From Paramacrobiotus metropolitanus (lineage: Eukaryota; Tardigrada; Eutardigrada; Parachela; Macrobiotidae), in NCBI RefSeq assembly GCF_019649055.1, contig NW_026570221.1, positions 3,038,001-3,102,000 of the forward strand: a stretch of 64,000 nucleotides of DNA, written 5' to 3'. A program made the position numbers and the translations under genes. This document shows, piece after piece, positions 21,143-32,300 of the stretch (position 1 is its first letter; each line of letters starts with the position of its first letter). The notes beneath the pieces are model-generated. The model did no database searches. It was given only the letters and a program-made list of their open reading frames with translations, and had not been told where the DNA came from.

Positions 21143-22437
21143 CGAAGTGGCTATTTTACCCCAGTGTTTGTGGCAAAATAGCTTTTGGCTATTTTGCCCC
21201 AGTATGTGGGGCAAAATAGCCTTTTGCTATTTTGCCCCACACTGCGTTCAAATAGCCTTCAGCTATTTTGCCCCAGTATGGGGGGCCAAATAGCCTTCTG
21301 CTATTATGCCACAGTACGCGTTGCATAGCGTTTTTATATTGTGCCGCTGTATGGGCGCTAAAATGTCTCGTAGCTAGTTTGCCGCAGGATGGGTTACGTT
21401 CGTTTAGCACGTTGTCGCTTATTTGAGTGCTTTGTTGGGGAGTGGGAGGCAGTGGGAGAAATGGGACATTATCATTCGGGCAGCAACAACTAAAATATGG
21501 GTGATTCGGCACCATGGCGATGTTTGGACTTAACAAAGACTGTCCAACTAAGCAATTCCCGAACTCTTTACAATTTAAGGCTAAACTGTGGCGTGCTCCC
21601 ATACCCAGCCTTTCTTTTCTTTGGGTGGGGAATAGAGCCTATTGGGTTACCTGAGTTGACCGATGAGTCTGGTAACAATACCCAGTCCGGTGGATGCATC
21701 CGGACAATTCGCGTCCCGCCGTCAGTTTTGGCCGTAGCCCGTAGGGACCGGTTATTGCCGGGTTGATTGGGTTACCCTACCGGGTTTTTCCGGTTGTTGG
21801 TGCAGGGAATTCATCCTGAACGCGATATTTGGGTTCGTGGTCGATCCTTCCAGGTAGGCCCGGTAAAGTACAATTTTTCGAGATTCCGTCCGGGCAAAAC
21901 CGAAAATTCTTTCTTCAGTCAGCTACTTGGGTAACGGAATCGGGTTCGTGAAGGATAAGTCCCACTCTCGAGTTGCTTCACCGGGTTAGTCCCAAGCTGT
22001 AGTAGCAAAACGTGGATAAGCGAATGTTTTCCCCAAAATTGCACCGCGATTTTCTCGAATTTCACCGGTGCAAAATCGCACCGTTAACAACCCTAGTGCT
22101 GATTGAATCCAAAGCAGTGAATACATGTATTTTTATAAGTGAATAATGCATTTGATAAATATGCAGTGTATTTACCGGAAACGGCGACAAAATACAGTAG
22201 TTTAAAGCTATTCGAACGCAGGGTGTGGCCAGATTAACTAGAGGCTATTCTGAAGACTATACTGGGGCAAAATAGCTGAAGACTATTTGAGCACAGTGTG
22301 GGGCAAAATAGCAGAAGGCTATTTTGCCCCCCATACTGGGGCAAAATAGCTAAAGGCTATTTGAACTCAGTGTGGGGCAAAATAGCAAAAGGCTATTTTG
22401 CCACACTGCAGAATACTGGGGTAAAATAGCCATAGCC
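21143..22437. mobile_element. Foldback transposon with composite inverted repeats
   Basis: About 190 bp at each end are inverted copies built from short sub-repeats of GCTATTTTGCCCCAGTAT and GGGGCAAAATAGC. The outer ends read TGGCTATTTTACCCCAGT (left, and right as complement). ATAATTATC occurs directly outside both ends (21134-21142 and 22438-22446), a candidate 9-bp target duplication, the size made by Foldback and Mutator-like elements. The ~900-bp interior shows no transposase. Minus-strand open frames here come from the repeats. Confidence 0.7.
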
Positions 22438-22788
22438 ATAATTATCTGCAATTTGTCGTATATGGTTTTCTTGTTCCTGATTATTATATCGCTGAAATTG
22501 TGATATAAGGATATTCCAACAAGACCAACTTAAGAAACGGTTCCTGTATTTCATAGACTCATAGTCAGCCCTGCTTAAGTCGTTACCCGGGTTCTGCCCT
22601 TGATGCCTGATAAGGGAGGCTAAACCGCAACGCTGGTGGCTACATGCAAAGTGCAGTAATAACCAACAAATCGTGTACGTTTGATCGATATCTGGTCTCA
22701 AAAGTTTACGCATATTTTAAAATATCAGTCACTGTTCCGTTTTAATGCGGCAAAATCCATGTACCGGGATTAGTACGCTGATAAAATT

Positions 22789-23036
22789 TTAGTACGGAAA
22801 CTCGGCAATCCAGTGTGGATCGTAATTCGGCCGCACGGGAACCTCCGTATATTTCGCCTTGTGTGCTTCGCAGAAATAAGTCTTGTAGTTAGCTTCTGGA
22901 GTTGTTTTTGGTGGAATCCGTAACATAACGGGACACTGTACTTCTCCGTCGATGCTCGGCACTCTTCCGATACACTGAACGGTCGTCGCGGCGGTATAGG
23001 CTTCCCACCATGTTGAACACCATCGGAACACTGCTC
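22789..23036 (-). CDS. Family-2 cysteine-domain exon (gene D), 5' exon not found
   Basis: A terminal exon of 248 bases on the minus strand: acceptor GACTATAG|GA at 23037, stop at 22789. It encodes about 82 residues with TTVQCIGRVPSIDGEVQCPV followed by MLRIPP, ANYKTYFCEAHKAKY and the end WIAEFPY. The core matches the intact family-2 gene at 48064-48329 (VQCRGFVPGSNGEVQCPVMI ... DFCESC), and the acceptor phase (1) is the same. The first exon, expected to carry a membrane span, must lie upstream on this strand, beyond the 134-bp satellite, and was not identified. Function unknown. Confidence 0.55.
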
Positions 23037-23164
23037 CTATAGTCTTCCGGAAAATCCCTGAACGGAAACGCTTATCATAGACAAAAAACCTTTTGTTCTA
23101 GTGAGAAAATTAACGGTTACCAGCTACTCGGTTCCAAAGTCTTAGCGCAAGTACTCTGTATATG

Positions 23165-24072
23165 AAACGTCTAACGATATTTTCGCTTGTCGTACAGACT
23201 GTATATGGCTCGTTAGTTTTGGAACACCATGTGGATCGCAGCGTTATTCACAGTACGTTTTAGTAAGGAGCCATATACAGTCTGTAGACTGTATATGGCG
23301 AAAATATCTAACGATATTTTCGCTTGTCGTACAGACTGTATATGGCTCGTTAGTTTTGGAACACCGTGGATCGCAGCGTTATTCTCAGTACGTTTAGTAG
23401 GAGCCATATACAGTCTGTAGACTGTATATGGCGAAAATATCTAACGATATTTTCGCTTGTCGTACAGACTGTATATGGCTCGTTAGTTTTGGAACACCGT
23501 GGATCGCAGCGTTATTCTCAGTACGTTTTAGTAAGGAGCCATATACAGTCTGTAGACTGTATATGGCGAAAATATCTAACGATATTTTCGCTTGTCGTAC
23601 AGACTGTATATGGCTCGTTAGTTTTGGAACACCGTGGATCGCAGCGTTATTCTCAGTACGTTTTAGTAGGAGCCATATACAGTCTGTAGACTGTATATGG
23701 CGAAAATATCTAACGATATTTTCGCTTGTCGTACAGACTGTATATGGCTCGTTAGTTTTGGAACACCGTGGATCGCAGCGTTATTCTCAGTACGTTTTAG
23801 TAAGGAGCCATATACAGTCTGTAGACTGTATATGGCGAAAATATCTAACGATATTTTCGCTTGTCGTACAGACTGTATATGGCTCCTTAGTTTTGGAACA
23901 CCGTGTGGATCGCAGCGTTATTCTCAGTACGTTTTAGTAAGGAGCCATATACAGTCTGTAGACTGTATATGGCGAAAATATCTAACGATATTTTCGTTTG
24001 TCGTACAGACTGTATATGGCTCCTTAGTTTTGGAACACCGTGGATCGCAGCGTTATTCTCAGTACGTTTTAG
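23165..24072. repeat. 134-bp tandem repeat with two hairpins per unit
   Basis: About seven near-identical units of 133-137 bp (GTGGATCGCAGCG at 23231, 23366, 23499, 23634, 23768, 23905, 24040). Each unit holds two stem-loops back to back: GCCATATACAGTC-TGTA-GACTGTATATGGC and GCGAAAATATC-TAAC-GATATTTTCGC, then a third half-copy ACAGACTGTATATGGC. Units differ by single bases and by small changes of length. Both strands show long spurious frames. Confidence 0.9.
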
Positions 24073-24519
24073 ATTCTGTATAGCAACAATTTCGTATTTT
24101 TACTACAGTGTACGGAAACGGAGCAATTAATATTGTCATTCATTGAGCTGAGAATCTTCGTGTATAGTAACGTATCATAGTCTCGTTCTTTAAAGCATCT
24201 TGCGGGATGGATGCCCTTTGTCTGCTGACAATCGATTTTTTCCAAGGTCCGTAAACCTACTTGGACTTTCGTTCAAATGCCCTTGGGATGTGCATAGCTT
24301 TATTTGGTTTAAATCTGTTTCTTAGTAGCATTTCGCAGCAGACTGTGTGTAAAAAGGTTATCGGTCCCGTTTACAATGCCTAGACAATGCAAACGGGATC
24401 GAATAACAGACCTGTTCCATCGTATTACTTGCAAAGGTTAATATGATTCAATTCAAACCATCGTATTACTTAATGTGTTAATGTAAACCAATGTCATCCA
24501 TCGTAGTACGTGCAGCATA
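24073..24519. other. Spacer between satellite and MITE copy 2
   Basis: No exon is seen. A short direct repeat of CATCGTATTACTT with TTAATATG/TTAATGT-type sequence occurs around 24415-24490. Confidence 0.4.
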
Positions 24520-24672
24520 TGTACAAGCTTGTCCCGTAATTTCTGACGCATCAATACAGCGAAATATACAAATTCATGACGTAGTGTAGTGGCAGTTGCA
24601 ATATCGCAAACTTCGCGCTAAATGTGTGCTGTCTGTACCTCCACGCACGAAATTACCGGAAAGACATGTACA
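24520..24672 (+). mobile_element. MITE copy 2
   Basis: A 153-bp element with TGTACAAGCTTGTCCCGTAA at one end and the complement of TGTACATGTCTTTCCGGTAA at the other. It aligns end to end with the complement of 7462-7623. A short run of tandem CGCACGGA units follows at about 24685-24712. Confidence 0.7.
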
Positions 24673-25034
24673 ATTCGTTGGAGCACGCACGGACGCACGG
24701 ACGCACGGATGGTCATTTTATCATTGAAACTAAATTAACAGAAATTAAACACCGGCTTTTAGCTAGCTGGTGTGTTAGAACATTACGTACATGGGCGGAT
24801 TTTCCAGTTGTTTAATCTGTTGCTGTAACTTATAAAGGTCGAAAGAACGTTGAAATGTAAAAAAAAAATACGTACAGCAACAGATTTCTCCGATCGAGCG
24901 TACGATGAAGCATACAACAGCATACGGAGAAGAAAAAGTTGATCCGCGGGCATGTTTATTACTGCTGCGGAAGCGAGTATCCGGTGATTCCATTGCGACG
25001 AACCAGCTGAGTAACCTCCGCCAATCCATTCCTA

Positions 25035-25490
25035 CTAACGCGATAATATCCCAGTAGATATTCTAAAGAGCCCAGTGAAGATATGCAGCAAAGTGCCGTT
25101 GTGGCGCAATGAACGAGCATGTGGTAAGCACATCTTAAAGGTCGGTGCAATGAACGCAACACGGGCTGTTTTCCCAATGGAATGCTGTCTATAAATGTAC
25201 GTACCACTGATCTGTACGCTGCTGCATGTGACGCACCTGAATAGCGCTAACATAATCGCGGGAAAACTGATCGTTGGAGCCAGGTTCGCTCACGTGCGGA
25301 GGCGATATTAACGATCATTACGGAAAAAGGAAAAAAAAACTTTGGTTTCCGGCAGCAGGGTTCCGGTATCTTATTCAGAACCGGACGTGGGTGGCAAACA
25401 TCCGGCGTTCCAGGCGATGCAAAATCGGCAGGTACACAATCTCATTATCCTGCGGGTGGATACCCGTCCAGGAGAAGGGCCAGGATGAAG
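25035..25490 (-). pseudogene. Two degenerate family-2-like domain copies
   Basis: Two minus-strand segments resemble the family-2 core without keeping its cysteines. At 25490-25353, IHPQDNEIVYLPILHRL lines up with VPSIDGEVQCPVMLRI, with Tyr in place of Cys. At 25253-25035, HSIGKTARVAFIAPTFKMCL lines up with PSIDGEVQCPVMLRIPPK...FC, with Arg in place of Cys. Neither has a convincing start or clear splice partners. They may be decaying tandem duplicates or exons of one rapidly evolving gene; similarity is weak and judged by eye. Confidence 0.3.
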
Positions 25491-25520
25491 AAACAATATA
25501 CGTAAAAACAGGCTAGAAAG

Positions 25521-25718
25521 TTAAATGGTATTTGCGGAGCATGTTTTCGTGTCCTTGGCTCTAATCTGGATCCTCGGCAGCCTACCGTTGCCTTTAGGAA
25601 CAAAGATTATTTCTGCGCAGTTCAACTGCCCGTTCTGCTGCTCGTAAACACCTTCCTGGCATTTTGGATCTGAGTCATCGTTCAGCATTCCTTGAATGGC
25701 AACAAACAGGAAAATAGT
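25521..25718 (-). CDS. Family-2-like cysteine-domain exon (gene E)
   Basis: An exon-like frame of 66 codons, acceptor GACGTAG|ACT at 25719 and stop at 25521. It begins with a hydrophobic stretch (TIFLFVAIQG) like the end of a signal peptide, then NDDSDPKCQEGV, a QNGQLNCAEIIFVPK core and TKTCSANTI. The spacing C-x13-C-x25-C with an N/D-G-E/Q turn before the second Cys is that of family 2. The complementary strand also has a short hydrophobic frame (25524-25643) ending at a GTAAAC donor, so the strand is not certain. The upstream exon with the start codon was not found. Confidence 0.4.
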   Translation of the reverse strand, partial: TIFLFVAIQGMLNDDSDPKCQEGVYEQQNGQLNCAEIIFVPKGNGRLPRIQIRAKDTKTCSANTI

Positions 25719-26350
25719 CTACGTCCGCCGAGATTAGCTACAATTATTCAACTGTTCTTATTTCATCTAATATGGAAACAATTGCGGTTTCCCTCTATGT
25801 TTGTAATAATCTTTTAGTAAACGTTACGGTTTTGATGCCTGTACGTCTGCTTTTTATTTGACCGGCCGCGCCTTAATTGAAGGCAATAATTATTGCGTTG
25901 GCACGCGTTACTGAATGTACTACTTTCAAACCGCATGAGTAGAGAATTAATTACACCGCTAATATTTTGTATATACTCTTAGTATCTTATATCCAGAGTA
26001 TGGCTAACATGGACGTTAATGCATCCAAATCATGCCGAAATATGATATTATTATTGCATGACTCTACCTTCCGGCATTTCCATGACGGTAGTCGGTATAC
26101 TTGGCACTCGCTAGAAGGCTTTTCACACTAACAAACCGGTAGATTTAAAATCAATAAGCACTGAACCTGTACAACTACGGCAAAAGGCGGCGAGCTATGC
26201 GGTTGTAACCCAGTGTCTCACTAACTGCTACGCAGTCCTCGTGGATTTAATCTAAAATGTCTCTGTGAAGGCGCAGTAGCTTACGCATTCTTTCGGTCTA
26301 CTTTTCGTGAAGAAGTTTCTCAGGAACACTACAGTTGCAAATTTGTAATT

Positions 26351-29300
26351 ATGGGTGGAGAAATCCTCAGTATGTTGATGTTCGGAATAGTGCTGACTGG
26401 GATATCTTGCACAACACAGGGATCGAGCGCCATGCCCCCAGTTCAACCATCTACTGCCTTGTGCAGCCAGCCGGATCCGTTGACCTCCACCGCCGAACAG
26501 GTTCAAGTGGTTGCCGAGTGCGTCATAGCCATGAGGTAAAAACTAAAACTGACAAAAGTTGTTTAGTCCGTTTTCCATGCTGCTTGTAGCTGTTCCGACC
26601 AGCGTATCATGAGAACAGCAAAATTGCACATTTGTCCCAGGGTGGCTTTGCTGTTCCTAATCTAAATTTTAGTTTGGGATCTTTGTCGTGTATATATAGG
26701 ACGATTTACTAGTAAATGTCTGTTAAGCTGAGACAGTGATCTCGTGCTTTTCCCGCTTCTGGTAGGGATTTACATAACGGCTCTGGTGATCTTTCGGTTG
26801 TTTTTTATATGCAGTACATACTATACTAGCAATGCAAACTCTGTACTATAGGGGGCAAAACTAAGCGTGTTCCACGGTTCCCCTGCATTGCTGCCGTCAC
26901 CCGCCTGGAGCGTGACGTTACGGCAGTACATATGGTTAAATCTGGCGCGGTACATAAGCACCATGTTTAGCCACAACGTAAAACTCCAGCCGGGTGACGG
27001 GTTAGTGAATACCCAAACTACCACCAGTAGCACAAAGCCGCTACGTGAGTGAATACGGTAATTAAACGGGCTGCGGGCCGGCTTTCAGATATTTAGAAAT
27101 TTAGATAAATAATAGAACAGATGCTTTAGATTGTGAGATATTGAGATACTCAGATTTCTAGATATTTTTATAATTTCGAAACTCTGGAGACTCAAAAAAT
27201 TAGAGGTAACGGCCCAGTGCAGCGGGGCCGAGCCGAAATATTTAGAAATATTTCAAATTTTTGGAAATGTAAAAGCTTTTGAGCCGACTTTGGAAAAATT
27301 TATGGTTGAGGTATTCGAACGGATTTAAAAACATCTTAAAGTTCCAAGAATTTAAAGAAATAAAATTATAAGTTTGATGTAATAAATGTACTAAATAAAT
27401 TATAAGTACTAAAATTATAAGTCAGTAAGTTAAGTAAGTAAGTAATAAAGGCTCCATATGAGATCAGTAACCCCTTAATGTCCAAGCGTACGCATTTTTG
27501 CGCAGCCTACAACACTGCTACTGTAGAACATCAGAAAACGGGTGTACTGCTCTGATTAGCGATGCAATGCACTTGATGTTGTGCCCTTGGCGAACACTGC
27601 GAACGCTGCGATTATAGGAAAACGACCTGCCACATATAGTAGTGCAAAAATTATGTCTATCCTTTGCACTGTAGGACACAATTTGTAGGACATAATATTG
27701 TAGACGCTCTTGGCAAACCGCAGCAATGTTGGCTTCGTAGTACGTGAGAACTTGAGCGTTTTGGCCGTACAAAAAATTTTTATTACTAATTGTTATTACT
27801 AACATTAATATAAGTACTTATCAGTTATTCATTGATACGACCACCGCGCTGTTGTGCATCTGCTACAGACTACTTTAGTACGCAGTTTACATATTTGTTA
27901 TAATGGGATTTAGTTTACGCTATCATACTGTTTGTATAATCGTTATTTAATTTTATATCTTGTTTATTTTCCGAATTATGCGGTGATACATACTTAGGCT
28001 ATTTAAAGTATTACTGCTCATTGCTTTAATCCCTACTCAGCATGATTATTTAAAAATCAGTACCAAGCAATTCAATAATTACAAATATATTCGTATTACT
28101 TTGTATTAACTGTAGCAGTGGCAGTACTAGTACCAAGTACATACGCTAATGTCACATAAACTGCTGTCCTAACCAGTAATCCAATATTCGCACGTATTCG
28201 CCAGATTCGCCAAGTTCAAATAAAGGTTACAACTTACAATGTATCCAGGATACGATAACATTATTACACATTTGGTACTCGTACGTAAATACGTCTAACC
28301 AATTTACTAACAGATCAATTTATTGATTAACCACGTCAAATACAGGTTTCGAAAGAAAATCCGCACAAATTTTTATAACTGGATCAGCAGTAAAAGGCAG
28401 TGCTGAATTAGCAATAAACAGCAGTTAGCAGCCACCTTGGCGAACTGTGCGAATGCTGCGAATATGGGGAAATCAAACGCGGCATATCTCCACTGACTTT
28501 AAGTGCCACCATGGCGAACTGTGCGAATGCTGCGAATATGGGGAAATCAAAACCAGCATGCATTCAGTGAACTCAACAGCCTCCTTGATGAACTGTGCGA
28601 ATGCTGCGAATATGGGAAAATCAAACGCGGCATATCTACACTGACCTCAAGTGCCACCGTGGCGAACTGTGCGAATGCTGCGAATATGGGAAAACCAAAA
28701 CCGGCATACATTGAGTGACTTCAACAGCCTCCTTGGCGAATATGCGAATGCTGCGAATATGCGAACATTAAACGCGGCATATCTACACTGACCTCAAGTG
28801 CCACCTTGGCGAACTGTGCGAATGCTGCGAATATGGGAAAATCAAAACCGGCGTACATTGAGTGACTTCAACAGCCTCCTTGGCGAACTATGCGAATGCT
28901 GCGAATATGGGAAAAATCAAACCCAGTATATCTCCACTGACTTTTAGTGCCACCATGGCGAACTGTGCGAATGCTGCGAATATGGGGAAATCAAAACCAG
29001 CATGCATTCAGTGAACTCAACAGCCTCCTTGACGAACTGTGCGAATGCTGCGAATATGGGAAAATCAAACGCGGCATGTCTACACTGACCTCAAGTGCCA
29101 CCTTGGCGAACTGTGCGAATGCTGCGAGTATGGGAAAATCAAACGCGGCATATCTACACTGACCTCAAGTGCCTCCTTGGCGAACTATGCGAATGCTGCG
29201 AATATGGGAAAATCAAACGCGGCATATCTACACTGACCTCAAGTGCCTCCTTGGCGAACTGTGCGAATGCTGCGAGTATGGGAAAATCAAACGCGGCATA

Positions 29301-32300
29301 TCTACACTGACCTCAAGTGCCTCCTTGGCGAACTATGCGAATGCTGCGAATATGGGAAAATCAAACGCGGCATATCTACACTGACCTCAAGTGCCTCCTT
29401 GGCGAACTGTGCGAATGCTGCGAATATGGGAAAATCAAACCCGGTATATCTCCACTGACTTTAAGTGCCACCATGGCGAACTGTGCGAATGCTGCGAATA
29501 TGGGGAAATCAAAACCGGCATACATTCAGTGATCTCCGCAGCCTCTTTGGCGAACTGTGCGAATGCTGCGAATATGGGAAAATCAAACGCGGCATATCTC
29601 CACTGACTTTAAGTGCCACCATGGCGAACTGTGCGAATGCTGCGAATATGGGGAAATCAAAACCAGCATGCATTCAGTGAACTCAACAGCCTCCTTGATG
29701 AACTGTGCGAATGCTGCGAATATGGGAAAATCAAACGCGGCATATCTACACTGACCTCAAGTGCCACCTTGGCGAACTGTGCGAATGCTGCGAATATGAT
29801 AAAATCAAAACCGGCATACATTGAGTGACTTCAACAGCCTCCTTGACGAACTGTGCGAATGCTATTCTGGTGGCTGCAGGCATCATTGCATTATATCGAC
29901 GACGCCGAATAATTTAAGCGCTAAGAAATGCTCAAGTAAGGCCGCCCACATAAGGCACCAATTACGATCCAGTGTTGAAACATTAAGAATAATTAATACC
30001 CTTTATTATGTACTGCGGTAAAATAAAGGGTGACACTATAGGCACCCTAAAAACCCCCGTTTACTATAGGCACCCCTTTTCCGCACCCCGTTAATTAAAG
30101 GCACCCTTATCTTATTAATTGATTCTTTCGTGCACCCTGTCTTTTATAGGCACCCCTATGAAACTTTAGCATATTATACTGTAATTGTAGTGTTAGAACC
30201 TAGAGTAGGGTAGATACGGTAATGTTGAAAACTACTGCTTGTACGCTGTTGTTGTGCAAGATCGCCACGGGAAAGGTCGACCAGTTGCACTTTGTTTTAT
30301 GCCATACGAAAGAAACCACTATATCGACGCGTTTTTCACCGCTTTTAAAAACTGCCACAAAGACTGGGGGTAAGGGAAAACTTTGGTGTCCGAAAAGAAC
30401 CCAAGGAGGCCACCTGGTGTTCGAAAAGAACCGACAGAAAACCGGCATCCAAAATTACAATTGCGAAACGAAACATCAAACTTACCGCCGACGATGCCAT
30501 CCTCATTAGATCTAAGATAGCAGATTAGCCTCACCGCCCGATCATCGGATGGAAAGCCTGATTCTGTCTGTATGCGAGTATCTGTATGAGACTGACGCAC
30601 GTACCGTACATGAAATCATTTTCGAGTTCTGTATCCCAAATATGCTATTAAAGGGTGCCTATAAAATACACTGACAGGGCGTTTCTATTTAATAAACAGA
30701 AAAGGGTGTCTATAAATTACGGGGTGCGAGAAGGGGTGCCTATAATAAACGAAGGTGTAAGGGGGTGCCTATAGTGATTTCCTGAAATAAAACTTAACGT
30801 ACGCAATTATTATACGTACGTACGAAGTACTAGACTCGTGCATCACCAACAACATAGCCTAGATATCGTCAAATACTCTTTGCAGGTATTACAAGTACAT
30901 AATCGTAAGCGTGATAAATACGACCGTTTTCTGGAAGTACATGCCATATGCGTTAACATATGGCACGTATCCGTACACGAGTATCGGGCTTTCCATCCAA
31001 CCCTTCCGAAGAGGATATCGGACTTTCCATCCAACCCTTCCGAAGAGGATACCCGTTGCAAGAGTGAAGAATCTTCACCGACCCTGCCCAATCAAAGGAC
31101 CTGATTTCGATCGCTTTCCTATAATTCACGAAGAGGATGTAATAACAGGTTATGCCTTATAATACCTAACAATGTGTTAGGAAAATGTGAAAATCAGATC
31201 TGGCGTGCCGTTGCGTTTGCTACTAAGATTTACCTTTGAAGCGATCTTGGCGAACGCTGCGAATGCTGCGAATATGGGAAAATTAGACCCAGCACGCAGT
31301 TCGGTATGTTAACTAAGATTATTCTTCAAAGAATAATCAAAGAATGCTCTTGGCGAACGCTGCGAATGCTGCGAATATGGAAAATTAGACGCAGCACGCA
31401 GTTCGGTATGTTTACTAAGACTGACCTTTGAAGCGCCCTTGGCGAACGCTGCGAATATGGGAAATTCAGACCAGGTATGCCGTTGTGTATGTTTACAAAG
31501 GCTGACCTTTGAAGCGCCCTTGGCGAGCGCTGTGAATGTTGCGAATATGGGAAATCAGTTCCGGCATGCCCTTTGGTATGCTTACTAATACTACCTTTCA
31601 AAGCACCCTTGGCGAGCGCCGCAAATGCTGGGAATATTTAAAAATCAAATCTGGCATATCTACATTTCACAGTAACCTCAAAAGCCACCTTGGATAACTG
31701 TGCGTATGCTGCGAATATGGAAAAGCCATACCTGGCATACCTGAAGAGACTTCAACAGCAGCCTTGACGGACTGTGCAAATACTGCAGAGTCTTGATTAA
31801 TTTAAGGTCTGACTGCCAAACTCACCTCAACAGTTCAACTCATCTAAAAAAACTCACCGCGTGCAGCTGGCAAGCGCCAAAACTGCCGTCAGCCATTGAC
31901 ATTGTTAATGGCTGAGTATAAACCGAAAGACTCATTTACACTACTACCTTTTTCCAGATAAACGCGGATTAGCTCTCAAGAGATGCACTGCTGGCGCTGC
32001 TACTGCAACTTGTGTTACAAATTGCGTACGTAAATTGCGTACGCTACTTATATGAGGTTACTGATCTCATTCTTTACCGTAATAAACTATAATAAGCAAG
32101 TAATGTAATAAATTATAAGTTTTGATGTACTAAATTATAAGTTGTACCTTTAACGTAAAACTGCGTTAAACGTGCAGCAGCAATTCTCCACATTTAAAAA
32201 TATGGGTTGCTAGATACAAAATATATACTCCCACAACCATGTATCTAGAACCTTCTAGGAGCTAACAACATTAATTTGGTACTACAACGTACGTATTACT

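Noticed and set aside
21189-21602. 137-codon frame on -
   Set aside because: It reads through the sub-repeats of the foldback element's left arm.
23229-24130. Frames of 60-169 codons
   Set aside because: They are translations of the 134-bp tandem repeat; the same peptide recurs every few units.
28429-29828. Overlapping 65-71-codon frames with Cys-rich peptides (ELCECCEYG)
   Set aside because: They are translations of a 74-bp satellite in shifting frames, not a gene.
28429-31790. CRISPR array
   Set aside because: The repeats are contiguous without unique spacers, and the DNA is eukaryotic.
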